A DNA stretch of 64,000 bases from Protonemura montana. Lineage: Eukaryota > Arthropoda > Insecta > Plecoptera > Nemouridae. Below are positions 35,201 to 46,297 of the stretch, in pieces. The stretch covers positions 3,690,570 through 3,754,569 of the forward strand of contig OX387602.1 of the NCBI GenBank assembly GCA_947568835.1, written 5' to 3'. The position numbers were made by a program, and so were the translations under genes. Position 1 is the stretch's first letter; every line of letters starts with the position of its first letter. The notes beneath the pieces were generated by a model. That model ran no database searches, had not been told where the DNA came from, and worked only from the letters and a program-made list of their open reading frames with translations.

Positions 35201-38200
35201 TCTTCGATGATGACGGATGCTTTACGCGCGTGCGCGTCCATCTTCATACCTGTGACATTCACACGGTGATCATTTCCGTGCGCAGTCCACCTAATTACAG
35301 ATGTTGGGGGGGGGGGGGGGGGGGGGCTGCATTGCACCAGAACATAGACATTACAACTCATGAGCCCTGGACGCGAGGTACTGCGGGCGTTTGAAAATTT
35401 CTCTGAGACCTAAAACACGGGATCGCCAGCAGTTAATCATTAACCTTATATAAAAGCCTTAAATCTGCGATGTTCAACTTTTTAGTTTGTATCTGACCAG
35501 CTGACCAGCTGACCAGCTGGGGTAACATTTTTCTGTACATGTTGATTTAAATTGCGAAATTTGGTTAAAAACGTGTGCAATTGGGTTATAATTGTTCAAA
35601 ATTAAAATCTCTATCCTATTGTGACACTTTGAGGGTGATTTGAAAGCGTTTTTTTGGTGAAATATTGATAATTGTGTTTGAAATTTCCTGCCTAGGAAAA
35701 TTGGAGCCATGTCTCACAGTTCGATTTTTATTTCATTCAAAACTTGCCTTTAAATGACCTGCAGCAGTTTGGTAATACTGTTTATGCATGCCTATGAAAG
35801 TTATTGAAGAAATTGAGCACAAACGCTGTTATTTACGTTCGTTTTAAGTGAAATAGAAATAATTTTGCAAAAAGTTTGACAGATGCATTCATTTGTTTGG
35901 TTTTTTGACCACTGCAGGGTGAACGAATTCTTAAACTTATCTTTGTGGCAGTGCATTCAGGATATTTAAACGTCAAAAAGGATTAGAACATCAAATACTT
36001 TTTAGAAACCAGTCAAACATTGCTGGGAATAATTTTAAATCTTACATGACTTCAGAGCACGACCCAACGCGACATTTATACGGTGATTTGATGGGATTTT
36101 CGTTATGAATTTTATTTAAAACTGGCTGGCAAGGGAAGGTTTTGACAGTTCTCAAACAATGTCAAACAACTTAATTACCGAAAAAACTTACATTTTGTCA
36201 ATTTTAAGTGCTTATCAATTCATTTAACAGGTTTTTAGCCATATCTGGTGGAGATGTAAAAGGTATTTCACAAGTTTCACTCTCTAAGAAATATTTCACG
36301 GAAATCTTTTGACAGCCAACGTCGTTTGTTTTCGAAATTGTCATCGTGGTCACTTTGGAATTCACAGAGTTTCCACAATGCAGTGACCCCGAGTGAAATA
36401 AGCGGCAAATTTCAAATAAAATAAATGGGGGTACTTTTGGTTAAGGTCCCATTAGAGCCTTTACATTTAAACCAAAATGCCCACTCCCTCAAAATAATAA
36501 GGTGCCGTTAGGCATCGGGTTCTGCTAGTTAACCTTATATAAAAGCTTTAATTTGGCGATGTTCAACTTTTTAGTTTGTATCTGACCAGCTGACCAGCTG
36601 ACCAGCTGGGGTAACATTTTTCTGTACATGTTGATTTAAATTGCGAAATTTGGTTAAAAACGTGTGCAATTGGGTTATAATTGTTCAAAATTAAAATCTC
36701 TATCCTATTGTGACACTTTGAGGGTGATTTGAAAGCGTTTTTTTGGTGAAATATTGATAATTGTGTTTGCATCGTGGCTGGCGAGGCGATTTAAAGCCAT
36801 GTCTTACAGCTCGATTTTTATTCGAATCAAAACTTGCCTTTAAATGACCTGCAGCATCTCGGTAATACTGTTCATGCATGCCCATGGAAGTTGTTGAAGA
36901 AATTGAGCCCAAACGCTGTTATTTAAGCGCGTTTTACGTGAAATAGAAATGATTTTGCAAAAAGAGTGACATATGCATTCATTTGTTTGGTTTTTTGACC
37001 ACTGCAGGGTGAACGAATTCTTAAACTTATCTTTGCGGCAGTGCATTCAGGATATTCAAACGTCAATGTCAATGTCAACGTCAATGTCAAATTCTTTTCA
37101 ATATCTCTAAAACTGAAGGGAAATAAATGACAAAACTGATATATTGTTGGTGTCTTGGCTAGCAAGATTGGTAAGCCCAGATTCTAAAAGGTATTTCACA
37201 AGTTTCACTCTCTAAAAAATATTTCAAGAAATCATACACGGAAATCTTTTGACAGCCAACTTCGTTTGTTTTCGAAATTGTCATCGTGGTCACTTTGGAA
37301 TTCACAGAGTTTCCACAATGCAGTGACCCCAAGTGAAATAAGCGGCAAATTTCAAATAAAATAAATGGGGGTACTTTTGGTTGTGGTCCCATTAGAGGCT
37401 TTACATTAAAACCAAAATGCACAATCCCTCAAAATCTTAAGGTGCCGTTAGGCATCGGGTTCTGCTAGTTGTACATATATTGCGATTTTCACACACGTAC
37501 TGCATGTGTCGTGCAAAAACGTGAAGCAATTAGCTAGCTGTAATAAACGAGCGCGGCTCACACCCGAAAAAAAAAAAAACTCGACACATAAAGGTGCGAA
37601 GTGTACGGGGCAAAAAAGGCGAGAGTCGAGCTCGGGTTGTTTTAACATTTCATCGACTAAAGGTATTGTGTGGATATTTTTGGAGCGCCGAGTATAATGC
37701 AGCGCTGGGGAGCTATCTATGCATGCGATGCCGTCAAATAAATGAACACCGAGAATGGTGGATGAGTCGAAAGCGTTTTCTTTTAGTTCTGAAATTTGGT
37801 GCACGTTTGCGACTAGCCGATAAATGTTTTATGTCACAACAGGTTTACACCGAAATGCAAGCGTCGCTTCATCTACTCTTGCCGTGCTTTTGTACGTTTT
37901 AACGTCGAGTACTGAGATGTATAAGCTTGCGACTGAAATCAAATGTGATCGAGCACGTCTGAAATATAAGGGTACGTTGAGGTGTTCTGTTGCAAATTAG
38001 GCGATGGGTGTGTCCTTTCCAATGAAACTTCTCAAAGTGTTAGCGCCTATCAAGGTTGATACGATACAAGATCAAAAAGTGTTTGGTATTTGATGGAAAA
38101 TGTCAACTCAAGTGCCATTTTCTTTGGTCGCCTCTACTGGCACGGGCAAAAGTACCCGCCGCGACGGGAACTGACAGTTCGCCGCGTACGGGAACTGTCG

Positions 38201-41200
38201 GGAACGCCTCGAACATGTAGCGCAGTGCCCGTTATTCCCCCACGAGGGAACGAGCCAATTTGCAGTGGAGGTGCCCGCTCTTCACTCTGACCTGGGTAAT
38301 GTGTATTAGATTCCAAGCAAGTTGATTATCGTGATATTGTATGTCATTCAACAAGTGGTCTCTTCTAGATGACTGCAATTACTGCAATTGAATCGATACT
38401 CCGTAAGCTCACGGCATCGCCACCTCGGAGCCGATCACGTGCGGGACGCTGAGTGACAGATTACCACGCGGTAGTCACGTGTCTCGACTGTCAGTTTTGT
38501 GCAGTGCGACTAGGCTCTTGAGCAAAGCTCTTGGGCATGCGGGTGACGAGCCCGGCGCAGACTATCCTTGAGGATTTTCATGAGCGAGTCGAGAGCCGCT
38601 AGGTGGAGATCGAACATCAAGCTTCATTGCTTTGCAATTTTATAGCCCTCAGGAAAAGGTTTAGTAAAGTTCCCAGTAACTCTTGAGGAAGAGTTAGTAA
38701 AGTTGATAACCTTTAGTAGATGTTATACGAAATGTTGAAAAATCTCTTCGACTTTTGCTTACATTCGAAATCCAGTTTGAATTTTCTTTTTTGAAATCCA
38801 GTTGATGTCCTATATGGTTAGGAAAAACGACACTGGTTTTCATTCTCATGATGTAACATTATGCCTTCATAGCGGTGAAGTGCTTGAAGTTTTTTTTGCT
38901 GGCTCCGAATCCCTAGCCTGCAGTTTTGACCTTTCTTTCGTGGACCTTCGTAACGCTCTTTTGATTAATGTTGTGTTTTAAGTGTAGAGCAAGCTAGGTG
39001 CTAACCTGAAAATTGCGCGAAAAGTTGGCTTCCTTGATGTCTTGATGAAAATATATCGGCGTGAGAGGAGAAAAAAGAAGCATACATGAGGAGGATCCCG
39101 CTCGGCAAAGTTTAAACAAATTCAGGAGCATTTTGCCCTGGGAAGTTGGAATCAATGTTGGATTTCTTCGTTCGTTTGGACGGAGTTTGCATTTTGTATT
39201 TGCCTAGCATGGTGAAAAATCAGAGCTGACATCATTAGGTTCGGGATAAGAAACATGGACGAAAGTTGAGAGTCATATAATTAGTGGAGCCGGTATTTGA
39301 CATTTTGAAGGAGTTCTCACGAGCTCGTCTGCTCCAAACCGGGCATCGATTTTTCATTTGCGACTCGCCTATAATTAACACGCGTTACCGACGCGCGTTC
39401 GAATCAACGTTTAGGATTTCAATCGCCGCGACCTACTTTATCACGCGCTAATCATCGCGCATAGCGCACAAAAAAAAAATACTGCTTAACAGACGGCGAC
39501 TCAAGACAGGAGCGACGTCGCAATGCGGATCAAAGTGTCGCATTTCGATGTCGATCGTGGCCGGCCCCACGGACCACCGCTCTTAATCTGCACCCACATG
39601 TCAATTGGATGGCGCGAGACACAAATCCATTTGTAACTCGCTGGACTCCCTGTAACCGCGGACTTGACACGGGAATCGCCCTGCCGCATCGCGGCTATGC
39701 AATGTAGCGCAGTGGTTTTCAAATTTCTTGTTCGTTGAAAATTCCGGAATGAAACATTAATAATTCAATAGATTTTAGCTCAACGGGGTTTCATTCGTTC
39801 CCGTCTCTGCTGTGTAGACGCAAGACAGGACGGTTAAATTCTCATTTTTGTCGCCTGTCTGTCGTTCTTGGTGGCGACAGAAATTGCTCGCGTTCTAAAA
39901 TGATTAGTCTTGAGGTACCCTTGTGTATTGGAAGCATGAATGATTATCATTGTGGATACTTGTTGCTTCGCCCTGCGTTTCGTCCCCACTCTTTCTCTTT
40001 GGCCCACCTTTTACCCATACAGCTACACAAAGGACAGGCACCTGCACGTGTACTGACAAGCAATCTACATGCAATTCACTAATCGAACAAAGTGTTCGGG
40101 CGACGCTGCTTTAAAATATCGCTGTGGGGCGCACTTACATATTGTGATCAGACGACGGGGGTGAATTTGACACCATAATGGCCGGATGCCACATTGATTT
40201 ACGCCTGAAATGTTTCCTGGTATAATTAAATTCGTTGCAAGTAATGGTAGACTGGTGGAAAGTTGGTTTTGCATTCGTTAATTAGGGTGCAACGGCAACG
40301 GATATCGACCGAGGAAAGAGGCGATTTTCTTTTCTTACCGCTCCCGTCTTCCTCGGCGTCCGCGAGACCCACGAGCGTGGATAGCGGCGGCTGAGCCAGT
40401 CAAATTGGAAAATGATATTGGATTTTCGATCAACTCCTTCGCAGGTCAGAGGTCGATACCTAGAGAGTGGCATTGCCATGAAAGAAAATGAATAAATCTT
40501 GATAGCAGCCAAGATTATAAATATTTTATGAACTCTCCCCTGATATTATTCAATGCACCTTTTTGGGATTATTGTACCTTGGACCGTGCGACTGTTTCAT
40601 TGCATCTACTTACTCATCCAAGTAAAGTTTTAAACGGCTGTGAGCTCTTCCGTCTAAAAATGGCCTGATTACAAGTATTTAGTTAACTTCATTCCGACTC
40701 GATCTCGAAATAACAGGTTCATGTTGTGATTTAAACTAAACCTAGTTATAAAAAGTTATCTCTGCACGTTCGTTTGTGATGGAGCTCTCTGCTAATCATT
40801 AACAAAGACACTTTGTTTGACTATCAAATTCTTCAAATCAAATATCAGCTCCGAGAAACAGTTCTGAAAGTACACAATTGGATATAAGAAACTTTTGCTG
40901 CAGTGTAATTGATTACAATTCCTTTGTAGAAGGAACCCATCGTTCCTTTTCCCGAACTCGCGCTGCCTTCCAGAGCTAGCTAAGAGACGCCCACCATGTT
41001 ACTTCGTATATTTGCAAAAGTGAATTTGATTGTTGTTTAAATAGGAACCAACGTGCATCAATCCTTACTTGGCTGCTCTACCACTACTCATTCTCTGGAG
41101 CATGACTCAAGCTTAGATGCACATCTCCATGTTTATTTAAACTTTGATGTATTCGCCTACCACGCGGTTACCTGCTCAGCCGTCCCTTGCCACAAACAAC

Positions 41201-42954
41201 TACTCTCCTTGATTGGCCCGGCGATATATTGGCACTTTGAAGGCATAAGGGGAGCAAGACGTTAGCTTGCGTTCGGTCGGAGTAGCGAAGAAAGATCACC
41301 AGGAAGCCGAGCGCTCGGGGGTCGGCGCACTGGGCGTCGGGGGGAGGGTGGGTTGGCGCGGGGCGAGGGAGAGGACGACGACGGCGTCATGCTTAGTGCG
41401 ATGCGGTATGCTCCCTTGAACCTCGTTATTTACCACTAAGCTCCTCTACTTCTCACGCCGGTGAGCGCTGTCTTGACTGAACCTTCAGAAGTCAAACTCG
41501 TACGTTGGGCCGTGTATGGAAATGCGGCAAAATGACTAACCTGTGCTATGAGCGCGTCTTAAACGATCTACCGAGACAAATTCCCTTCCGCTATCTTTTT
41601 ATTCTGCGCGCACACAATGAATTATTCAGCTTCACGCTTAATGGGGATGCAAAAAAAGTATAGTTTCGTTCTTTCAGTTTATTTTATAACATTAGAGTTG
41701 GGTTCTAGGTGAAGGGGTGACGTGGGGGGGGGGGGGGGGGGGGGGGGCAATTATGGGTGCTTGCCTCCCCTCCTGCCTTTCAGGAATGGGTTAGACTTGA
41801 GGTTCTCATCTTGGTATAAGTATTAGCAGTTGTTGGCGGCGTCAAAAACTTTAAAAACTGAAATGGCTTTGACTTAAAAAACTCAAAAACTGGCCGCCCC
41901 CTAAACATTTTTTGATGGCGCCCGTGATCAATGTGTTATGTACTTGTGTAGAACGTGAGCGGGATAGCTGGTGGAATGTCGGAACGCTTTCCAGGGGATG
42001 AAACATGATGTGGGGTGTCTTACTGAAACCATCATCTCCTTTGATCCAATTCAGTGAGATCGTTTGCACGTTCCGACCGCTCGTATGGTCAATTGAAACC
42101 GCCGGTCTTATGATCTCTCAGCCTGAATTGGGTCTCGAAGTGTCTGAAAGCCACATTGCCGCCCTAAATAATGCTCCTAGTGGAGCATACATTGCGCTTT
42201 TCACCCATTTATTTTGTGTGTATGTGGTGTGTGAGTGTTTTTTTTTGTCAACCATCTTTGCAATGCTTCTAGTTTTTGCAACATAGCCGCCATGAGTAAT
42301 ACCAACGGCTGTTTTTACTAACGACTCACTCGAGTAATCAATCGCGTACACTTTCTCCAATTTACCAATTATGCCAACTGATATGTTTCACTTTTATTGG
42401 TCAAATATGTCTCGCTAGTCGCTACATTCATTAATACGCTCGTTGTCAGTGCTTGTTAATTAGACACCGATTTTCAGAAGAGATGAAGATTTTTTTTGCA
42501 AGTTTCATATCAAATTGAGTCCCTACGATCTGTAAACGGATCGCAGACCATTTAAATGCAAGTCAAGTCTACCAGTAGAGTTTATTAGACCAATAGCGCA
42601 CAAGATGGCTACTAGGTCATCACGATCGTGTCCAGCATGTGAATGCGGCAGACTGGCAGACAGCTTTACTAGATGGCCATGTCGTACGCCAAGGTATTGG
42701 ATCATGCCGCGGTTGACAGTGTTTTCTATTCCATCTGTCACGCGGCCACTCACCAGAAGCCAGTCTTGTTCGCGAATCACGCCGGTGAAGTCGAGGGGTA
42801 ACTCTGAATGCGTTTGTTTCAGAAGCTCATCGAGCACTAGAGCTTCTTGAAGACTACCACGAGAAACTAATCAAACCTCAGGACAAACAGTTGCGGCTCG
42901 CCATCGAGAGGGTAATCAGAATATTCAAGTCAAGGCTGTTCCAAGCGCTGCTCG
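23747..42954 (+). CDS. dlg1: discs large (dlg1) MAGUK, first two coding exons
   Basis: Scaffold protein of septate junctions and synapses (L27, three PDZ, SH3, guanylate-kinase-like domains). Only the N-terminus lies in the window. Exon 1 (23747-23765 or -23768) encodes MPVRKQ(G). Exon 2 (42823-42954) encodes EAHRALELLEDYHEKLIKPQ and LRLAIERVIRIFKSRLFQ, ending QALL plus G. Together they match the start of the L27-containing isoforms of fly and vertebrate Dlg1. The intron of about 19 kb holds the repeat array at 29.9-37.5 kb. PDZ, SH3 and GK exons are beyond the right edge, so at least 21 kb of the second intron follows. An L27-less start, known in flies, was not found. Confidence 0.92.
25232..25474 (+). 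promoter_or_regulatory. Promoter-like cluster with short ORF, inside dlg1 intron
   Basis: CACGTG, two inverted CCAAT boxes (GATTGGTTAGATTGG), TATAAAAA (25256-25263) and a possible initiator about 30 bases on occur within 70 bases. A 33-codon ORF (25373-25474, MMGASYSDVTCGETPVSNLG...) follows. It may be a nested promoter or chance clustering. Confidence 0.25.
26549..26566. repeat. Poly-C run
   Basis: 18 consecutive C. Confidence 0.9.
29250..29279. repeat. Poly-C run, 30 bases
   Basis: The longest homopolymer in the window. Poly-G on the opposite strand could form a quadruplex. Confidence 0.9.
29928..30993 (-). repeat. Array unit 1 (long type)
   Basis: 1,066 bases. Carries the long-type central block (CATCTCCACCAGATCT... 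GCGTTGGGTCGTGCTC). Lacks about 23 bases near its left end that the other units have. Confidence 0.9.
30994..31920 (-). repeat. Array unit 2 (short type)
   Basis: 927 bases. The centre is replaced by the short-type block with TCTTGCTAGCCAAGACACC and a TTGACATTGACG minisatellite. Confidence 0.9.
31921..32846 (-). repeat. Array unit 3 (short type)
   Basis: 926 bases, close to unit 2. Begins AACTAGCAGTACCCGATGCC, one base different from the others. Confidence 0.9.
32847..33926 (-). repeat. Array unit 4 (long type)
   Basis: 1,080 bases. Virtually identical to unit 5 by eye, apart from a few bases just after the terminal block (TTATTATTTT versus TTAAGCTTTT). Confidence 0.93.
33927..35008 (-). repeat. 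Array unit 5 (long type)
   Basis: Near-perfect copy of unit 4 at an offset of exactly 1,080 bases. Ends where AAGGTTAA runs into TATATATATTC. Confidence 0.93.
35009..35440. other. Unique spacer at the array's turning point
   Basis: 432 bases unrelated to the units. CpG-rich, with two G runs (35108-35129, one A inside; 35306-35326) and two TTTTCACGCTTTTCACAC-like pieces. No gene seen. Confidence 0.7.
35441..36530 (+). repeat. Array unit 6, inverted (long type)
   Basis: About 1,090 bases, reverse complement of the long type. Carries a triplicated GACCAGCT where units 4 and 5 have one copy. Confidence 0.92.
36531..37470 (+). repeat. Array unit 7, inverted (short type)
   Basis: About 940 bases, reverse complement of the short type. 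Also has triplicated GACCAGCT, and a diverged patch at about 36770-36800 where the usual AATTTCCTGCCTAGGAAAAT is replaced. Confidence 0.9.
41210..41410 (+). promoter_or_regulatory. GC/CpG-rich patch, possible internal dlg1 promoter
   Basis: Strongly CpG-rich DNA (GAGCGCTCGGGGGTCGGCGC, GGGCGTCGGGGGGAG) preceded by ATTGGC and a GATATATTGG box, about 1.4 kb before the L27 exon. Position and composition are suggestive only; there is no motif proof. Confidence 0.25.
41724..41747. repeat. Poly-G run, 24 bases
   Basis: Uninterrupted G homopolymer. Confidence 0.9.
42823..42954 (+). CDS. dlg1: dlg1 coding exon 2 (L27 domain)
   Basis: Acceptor GCGTTTGTTTCAG, donor CTCG|GTAAGT. 132 bases encode the L27 helix region EAHRALELLEDYHEKLIKPQ...RIFKSRLFQALL. 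L27 domains mediate pairing with other MAGUKs such as CASK/Lin-2-type partners. The exon ends in phase 1. Confidence 0.96.
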
Positions 42955-44074
42955 GTAAGTAATCGCAGTTGTTGTGTTTGTATATCTTTCAGAGAAGGGT
43001 TGGTACACCGTACAAGACAATGTACGTTGCCGGTATAAGCCCTTAGTTGCGTGGATTGCCCATTCCAGTGTGGGTTGCCCATTCTAGTGAATTGCATTCT
43101 GGGGTATTCGCATATGGGACACGCACACGCAACTTGAAGTAATAACGTTGTAATTGTACGACTTTGCCAATCAAGATGGTGTGATACCTGCCAGTAAAGT
43201 CGACTTTACGGCCTGGTTGTCTCTTTCTTCCACATTGTTAGTCTTGGTTACACTAACTCTGCACTCATTGGAAATAAACGGTCGAAGGCTCTTTTCAGAG
43301 CAATGCTTGGCAGTGTCCGTCCGAAATCCGTGAAACCATCCCGCAGACCACAGATCACATTACTCTGAATCTTGTTCAACCAATAAACCTTGCGTAATGG
43401 CTGCTGCCAGCTATCCCTTTATCTGCCCCGACACGCAGGTATTTTATGTAGTATACCCTGGAACTAATGAAATTATAATTAATCCTGGAGCTATCAGACT
43501 GCGATAAGACTGAAACGGCAATCTTTCTTCGTTTCATTTTGGGAGTTGATGAAATGAAATCCATCATACATGGGAAGAGAAGATTTGTGCCAGGGGTCAT
43601 TAGGAAGAGAGACTGTAATGAAGCAAATAACTCTGCAGCGTGAGAGTGATTAAAACTGGACGTTGCGTTTTCGCGAGTGAAATCGATAACGGATTGTGTA
43701 CAAGTGCGGTCGGGCTTGAAATTAATTTTCTAGTTTGAAGATCAAGACTCTCGGAACATTTTCACTGCCGAGCATTGAAGCAGACTGCAATTAGTTGTAA
43801 GGGACGTTTATTTTCCGATTTCTGCTCGCATTCTCCACGATTTAGTTTATCGCCGACATTCAAGACTCACCAACCTAAACGACAAGATATGAGAGTTAGC
43901 GTCTTGTCGTATGACAGCAGTGATGTCGCGTGCACGGCAACCGAGTTAACAGTGGACTGGCGTTGTCAGTGACAACCCGTCCAAGTTGCGGTCGCTTGTG
44001 TTCTCCGAGGCTGTGCCCTGTGAGACATCGCGCGCTTCCTGCGGCTACGCTCTGATCTTGGGATTTGGAGCAAG

Positions 44075-44263
44075 TATAAATAGAGCTACAGAGCGCGATG
44101 CTGGCGCACAACTCCACTAAAAGCTATTATGGAAGGCATGGCAAGTTTGATGGTGGAGGAAATTGAGTTTGGCGTCTTGAACGGCTTCCCTCGACGCCTC
44201 CACGTCGTCGCTACCCGGGAGATTCATCCCTCGAAGGCACAGAGGAGCAAAACAAATTGTTAA
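44075..44263 (+). promoter_or_regulatory. TATA box with small ORF, intronic
   Basis: TATAAATA (44075-44082) is followed 47 bases later by ATG (44129) opening a 44-codon frame, MEGMASLMVEEIEFGVLNGF...KTNC, to TAA at 44263. The spacing leaves room for a short leader. No homology is recognised. Confidence 0.2.
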
Positions 44264-45366
44264 GAAATTTGCTTGTCTTTGTGCCATTATCAATTTCTTC
44301 CTTTCACTACTCTACCTCAATCGAAGAGCGAGGAATTGATTTACGTCGTCGTCGTCTTCGATGACTTCTTCATCACGCCGGAGTGCCGGGCTTCGGCTGT
44401 TCGCAGCTTCTATCAAACGCGAAAAGCTCATATTTTTACTCAGAAGGAAGCAAATATCTGAGAGGATGCACTCTAACAAATAAGAGGGTGAACCAGATGG
44501 CAATTTTCCTTTTCTAATAAGATAATCCGTCTAAAAATTATGCTCTAGTTTCCTCGCAGATAATATTTTTCTACATGAGTGCACCCATTTCTTTGTGCGT
44601 ATATAAAATGTAGCAGCACAATTGATTGCCCGAAAACATTGTAGGTCGTATAACAGTAATGCACTTAAAGGGAGTTGCTGGGCGATTGTTAAAATTATCT
44701 CTGATTTACTTTGTATGGGAGTCACGACACGGAAGATGAGTTAATTCCTGGTGGTGGCGATAGGAACTAAGCCAGGCGTAAAAGTGTAAGCATTTAATTT
44801 TGAACGCTGGGCGATGTTACACTAAGCGTGTAAAGCATGTAATTCCGCGTGTGCGTGCCGCGGTGGTCGCTGGAGGAGGGGTTGCGGGTGCTGGACAACT
44901 GCTTCTTGACACGATAGGTCTCTCTCGCCTCGACATGGCGCCCCGACCGGGCCCGAGCCGGTAATAGATTGTTTAGAGGATGATGATATACGTGAGGCAT
45001 TCAACGGTGAGAACGCCGCCATCGTTTTGTTGCTGCTCAAACAAATCAATTCACAAAAGGAATTTATCGCGATTACACTTTCAAAACGCACGTGGATATT
45101 CTTTCCTGTCGTCAACTAACCATACAATGTGGATTTTCAATGTATTTTCCCTTACGTTTGTCACAGTTATATATTTCTATCTCGTGCTTAGCTCTATACA
45201 CAGTTCGGTAAGCATCATTTCAAGAATACACATTATTACAGCGGGAACGACTATACACAAACAAGATCACCAAGTCTATTCCGTGTTTTTCTGAAAAGCG
45301 CAATTGCGACGTCTCCGTCTGAATCCACACGACCGCGGGGGTTCATGCAATAACATTATGATCTCT

Positions 45367-45379
45367 CCCCCCCCCCCCC
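45367..45379. repeat. Poly-C run
   Basis: 13 consecutive C in a CT-rich stretch. Confidence 0.85.
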
Positions 45380-46297
45380 TTTTCCCCGGCCCCCTTAGCG
45401 TCGCGGCGCCCCGGCCAGACGTCGTGGCCGGCTAAGGGAGCAATCACAACGCAGTCACTTCGCGTTCATTCTTGTCAGCCTCGGACGGAGACCGCCTGGA
45501 CCCGCTGCTATGCTGTCTTGCTTCTTTGAAGATGCAGCGGCTAATTTGAAGTCGGCCAAAGAACATGAATCAAACGAGATAGCGACACCGGGGAGGCATT
45601 TTTGCCACCTAATTTGTTACAGCACGAGCACGTTAGGGCGTACGCTGAATTTTTCATTTCACCTTTCACCCTCCGCCATATAGTATGATTTATAAACGTG
45701 CCATTCTGTGCGATGAAAAAAAAAACAAGTCTCTATTGGAAAGTACTCGGCGTGGTTCCGCTCAACCTTCAAGCACTTCAAGTATATATTTTTGATAAAT
45801 GAAACATTGTTAGCCGATTTTGATAATCTCTGATCGGGTGCCAATCCGGCGAGGATTTCAGCTTTGCATCTGATTAAATTTAAAAAATGATGGCCCGACT
45901 TTTTAATCCGTGTGAACTTTGCCACCGGTGGCTGTAGGCGTCGGGCGCCTCCTGGCTTGTGCGTGGCAGCTGATGCAGTCGACGTCGATGTTGCAGGCAG
46001 CAGCCGTCTCTTTCAATCAACGGACGGCCGGGCAGGGTCGGGCCGGGGCAAAAGAGCGACTGTTGCCGTGGCCTTTGTCACTGTCAAATCAAACGTGTTA
46101 ATTGAATTTTGAGATAATGGAGTGGGCACTAAGTGCACGCTCGAGTGCCGCCCGCTCTTCAGCTGCCCGTACCCAACCCGCGTCGTGCGACGCGGAGGTA
46201 TTTACTGAGCCGTTCGCCGAAAAACTGCCCCTCGAAAAAACTACACAAGTTCGAAAAGCTGCTTAATAATTCTGACCATATGCTAATGCTAGCGTGC

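Larger units (their letters stand above)
29928..37470. mobile_element. Two-orientation array of seven Helitron-like units
   Basis: Seven copies of a 0.93-1.09 kb non-coding unit. Five lie in tandem (29928-35008); two are inverted (35441-37470) after a 430-base unrelated spacer. Each unit ends in a conserved block (inverted units: GGTGCCGTTAGGCATCGGGT then TCTGCTAGTT). TGCC-GTTA-GGCA is a short hairpin followed about ten bases later by CTAG and T, like a Helitron 3' end. The opposite unit end reads TTAACCTTATATAAAAG. On this reading the five left units run on the - strand and the two right units on the + strand, 5' ends facing the spacer. No transposase or Rep/helicase ORF is present. Helitron/Helentron assignment is inferred; an unclassified satellite-like repeat is the alternative. 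Confidence 0.6.
37471..42822 (+). other. dlg1 intron 1, right part
   Basis: Non-coding, CpG-richer than the array. Contains a GC-rich patch (41260-41410) and a poly-G run (41724-41747). No supported exon. Confidence 0.7.

Noticed and set aside
31299-37422. Repeated ORFs of 68-90 codons (MAPIFLGRKFQTQ..., MHFGFNVKPLMG...)
   Set aside because: They arise from the non-coding array units. The frames are not shared by all copies and resemble no transposase or Rep protein.
38134-38316. GC-rich stretch with open frames on both strands (GSFPRGGITG / RELTVRRVRELSG)
   Set aside because: Possibly a fragment of an old repeat, but no ends, target duplications or homology could be seen.
42523-42837. 104-codon - strand ORF overlapping the L27 exon region
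   Set aside because: Overlaps the dlg1 exon only at its edge and has no recognisable content; judged a chance frame.
44935-44975. GC-rich CCCCGACCGGGCCCGAGCCGG resembling a tRNA T-arm
   Set aside because: No D-arm or acceptor pairing was found.
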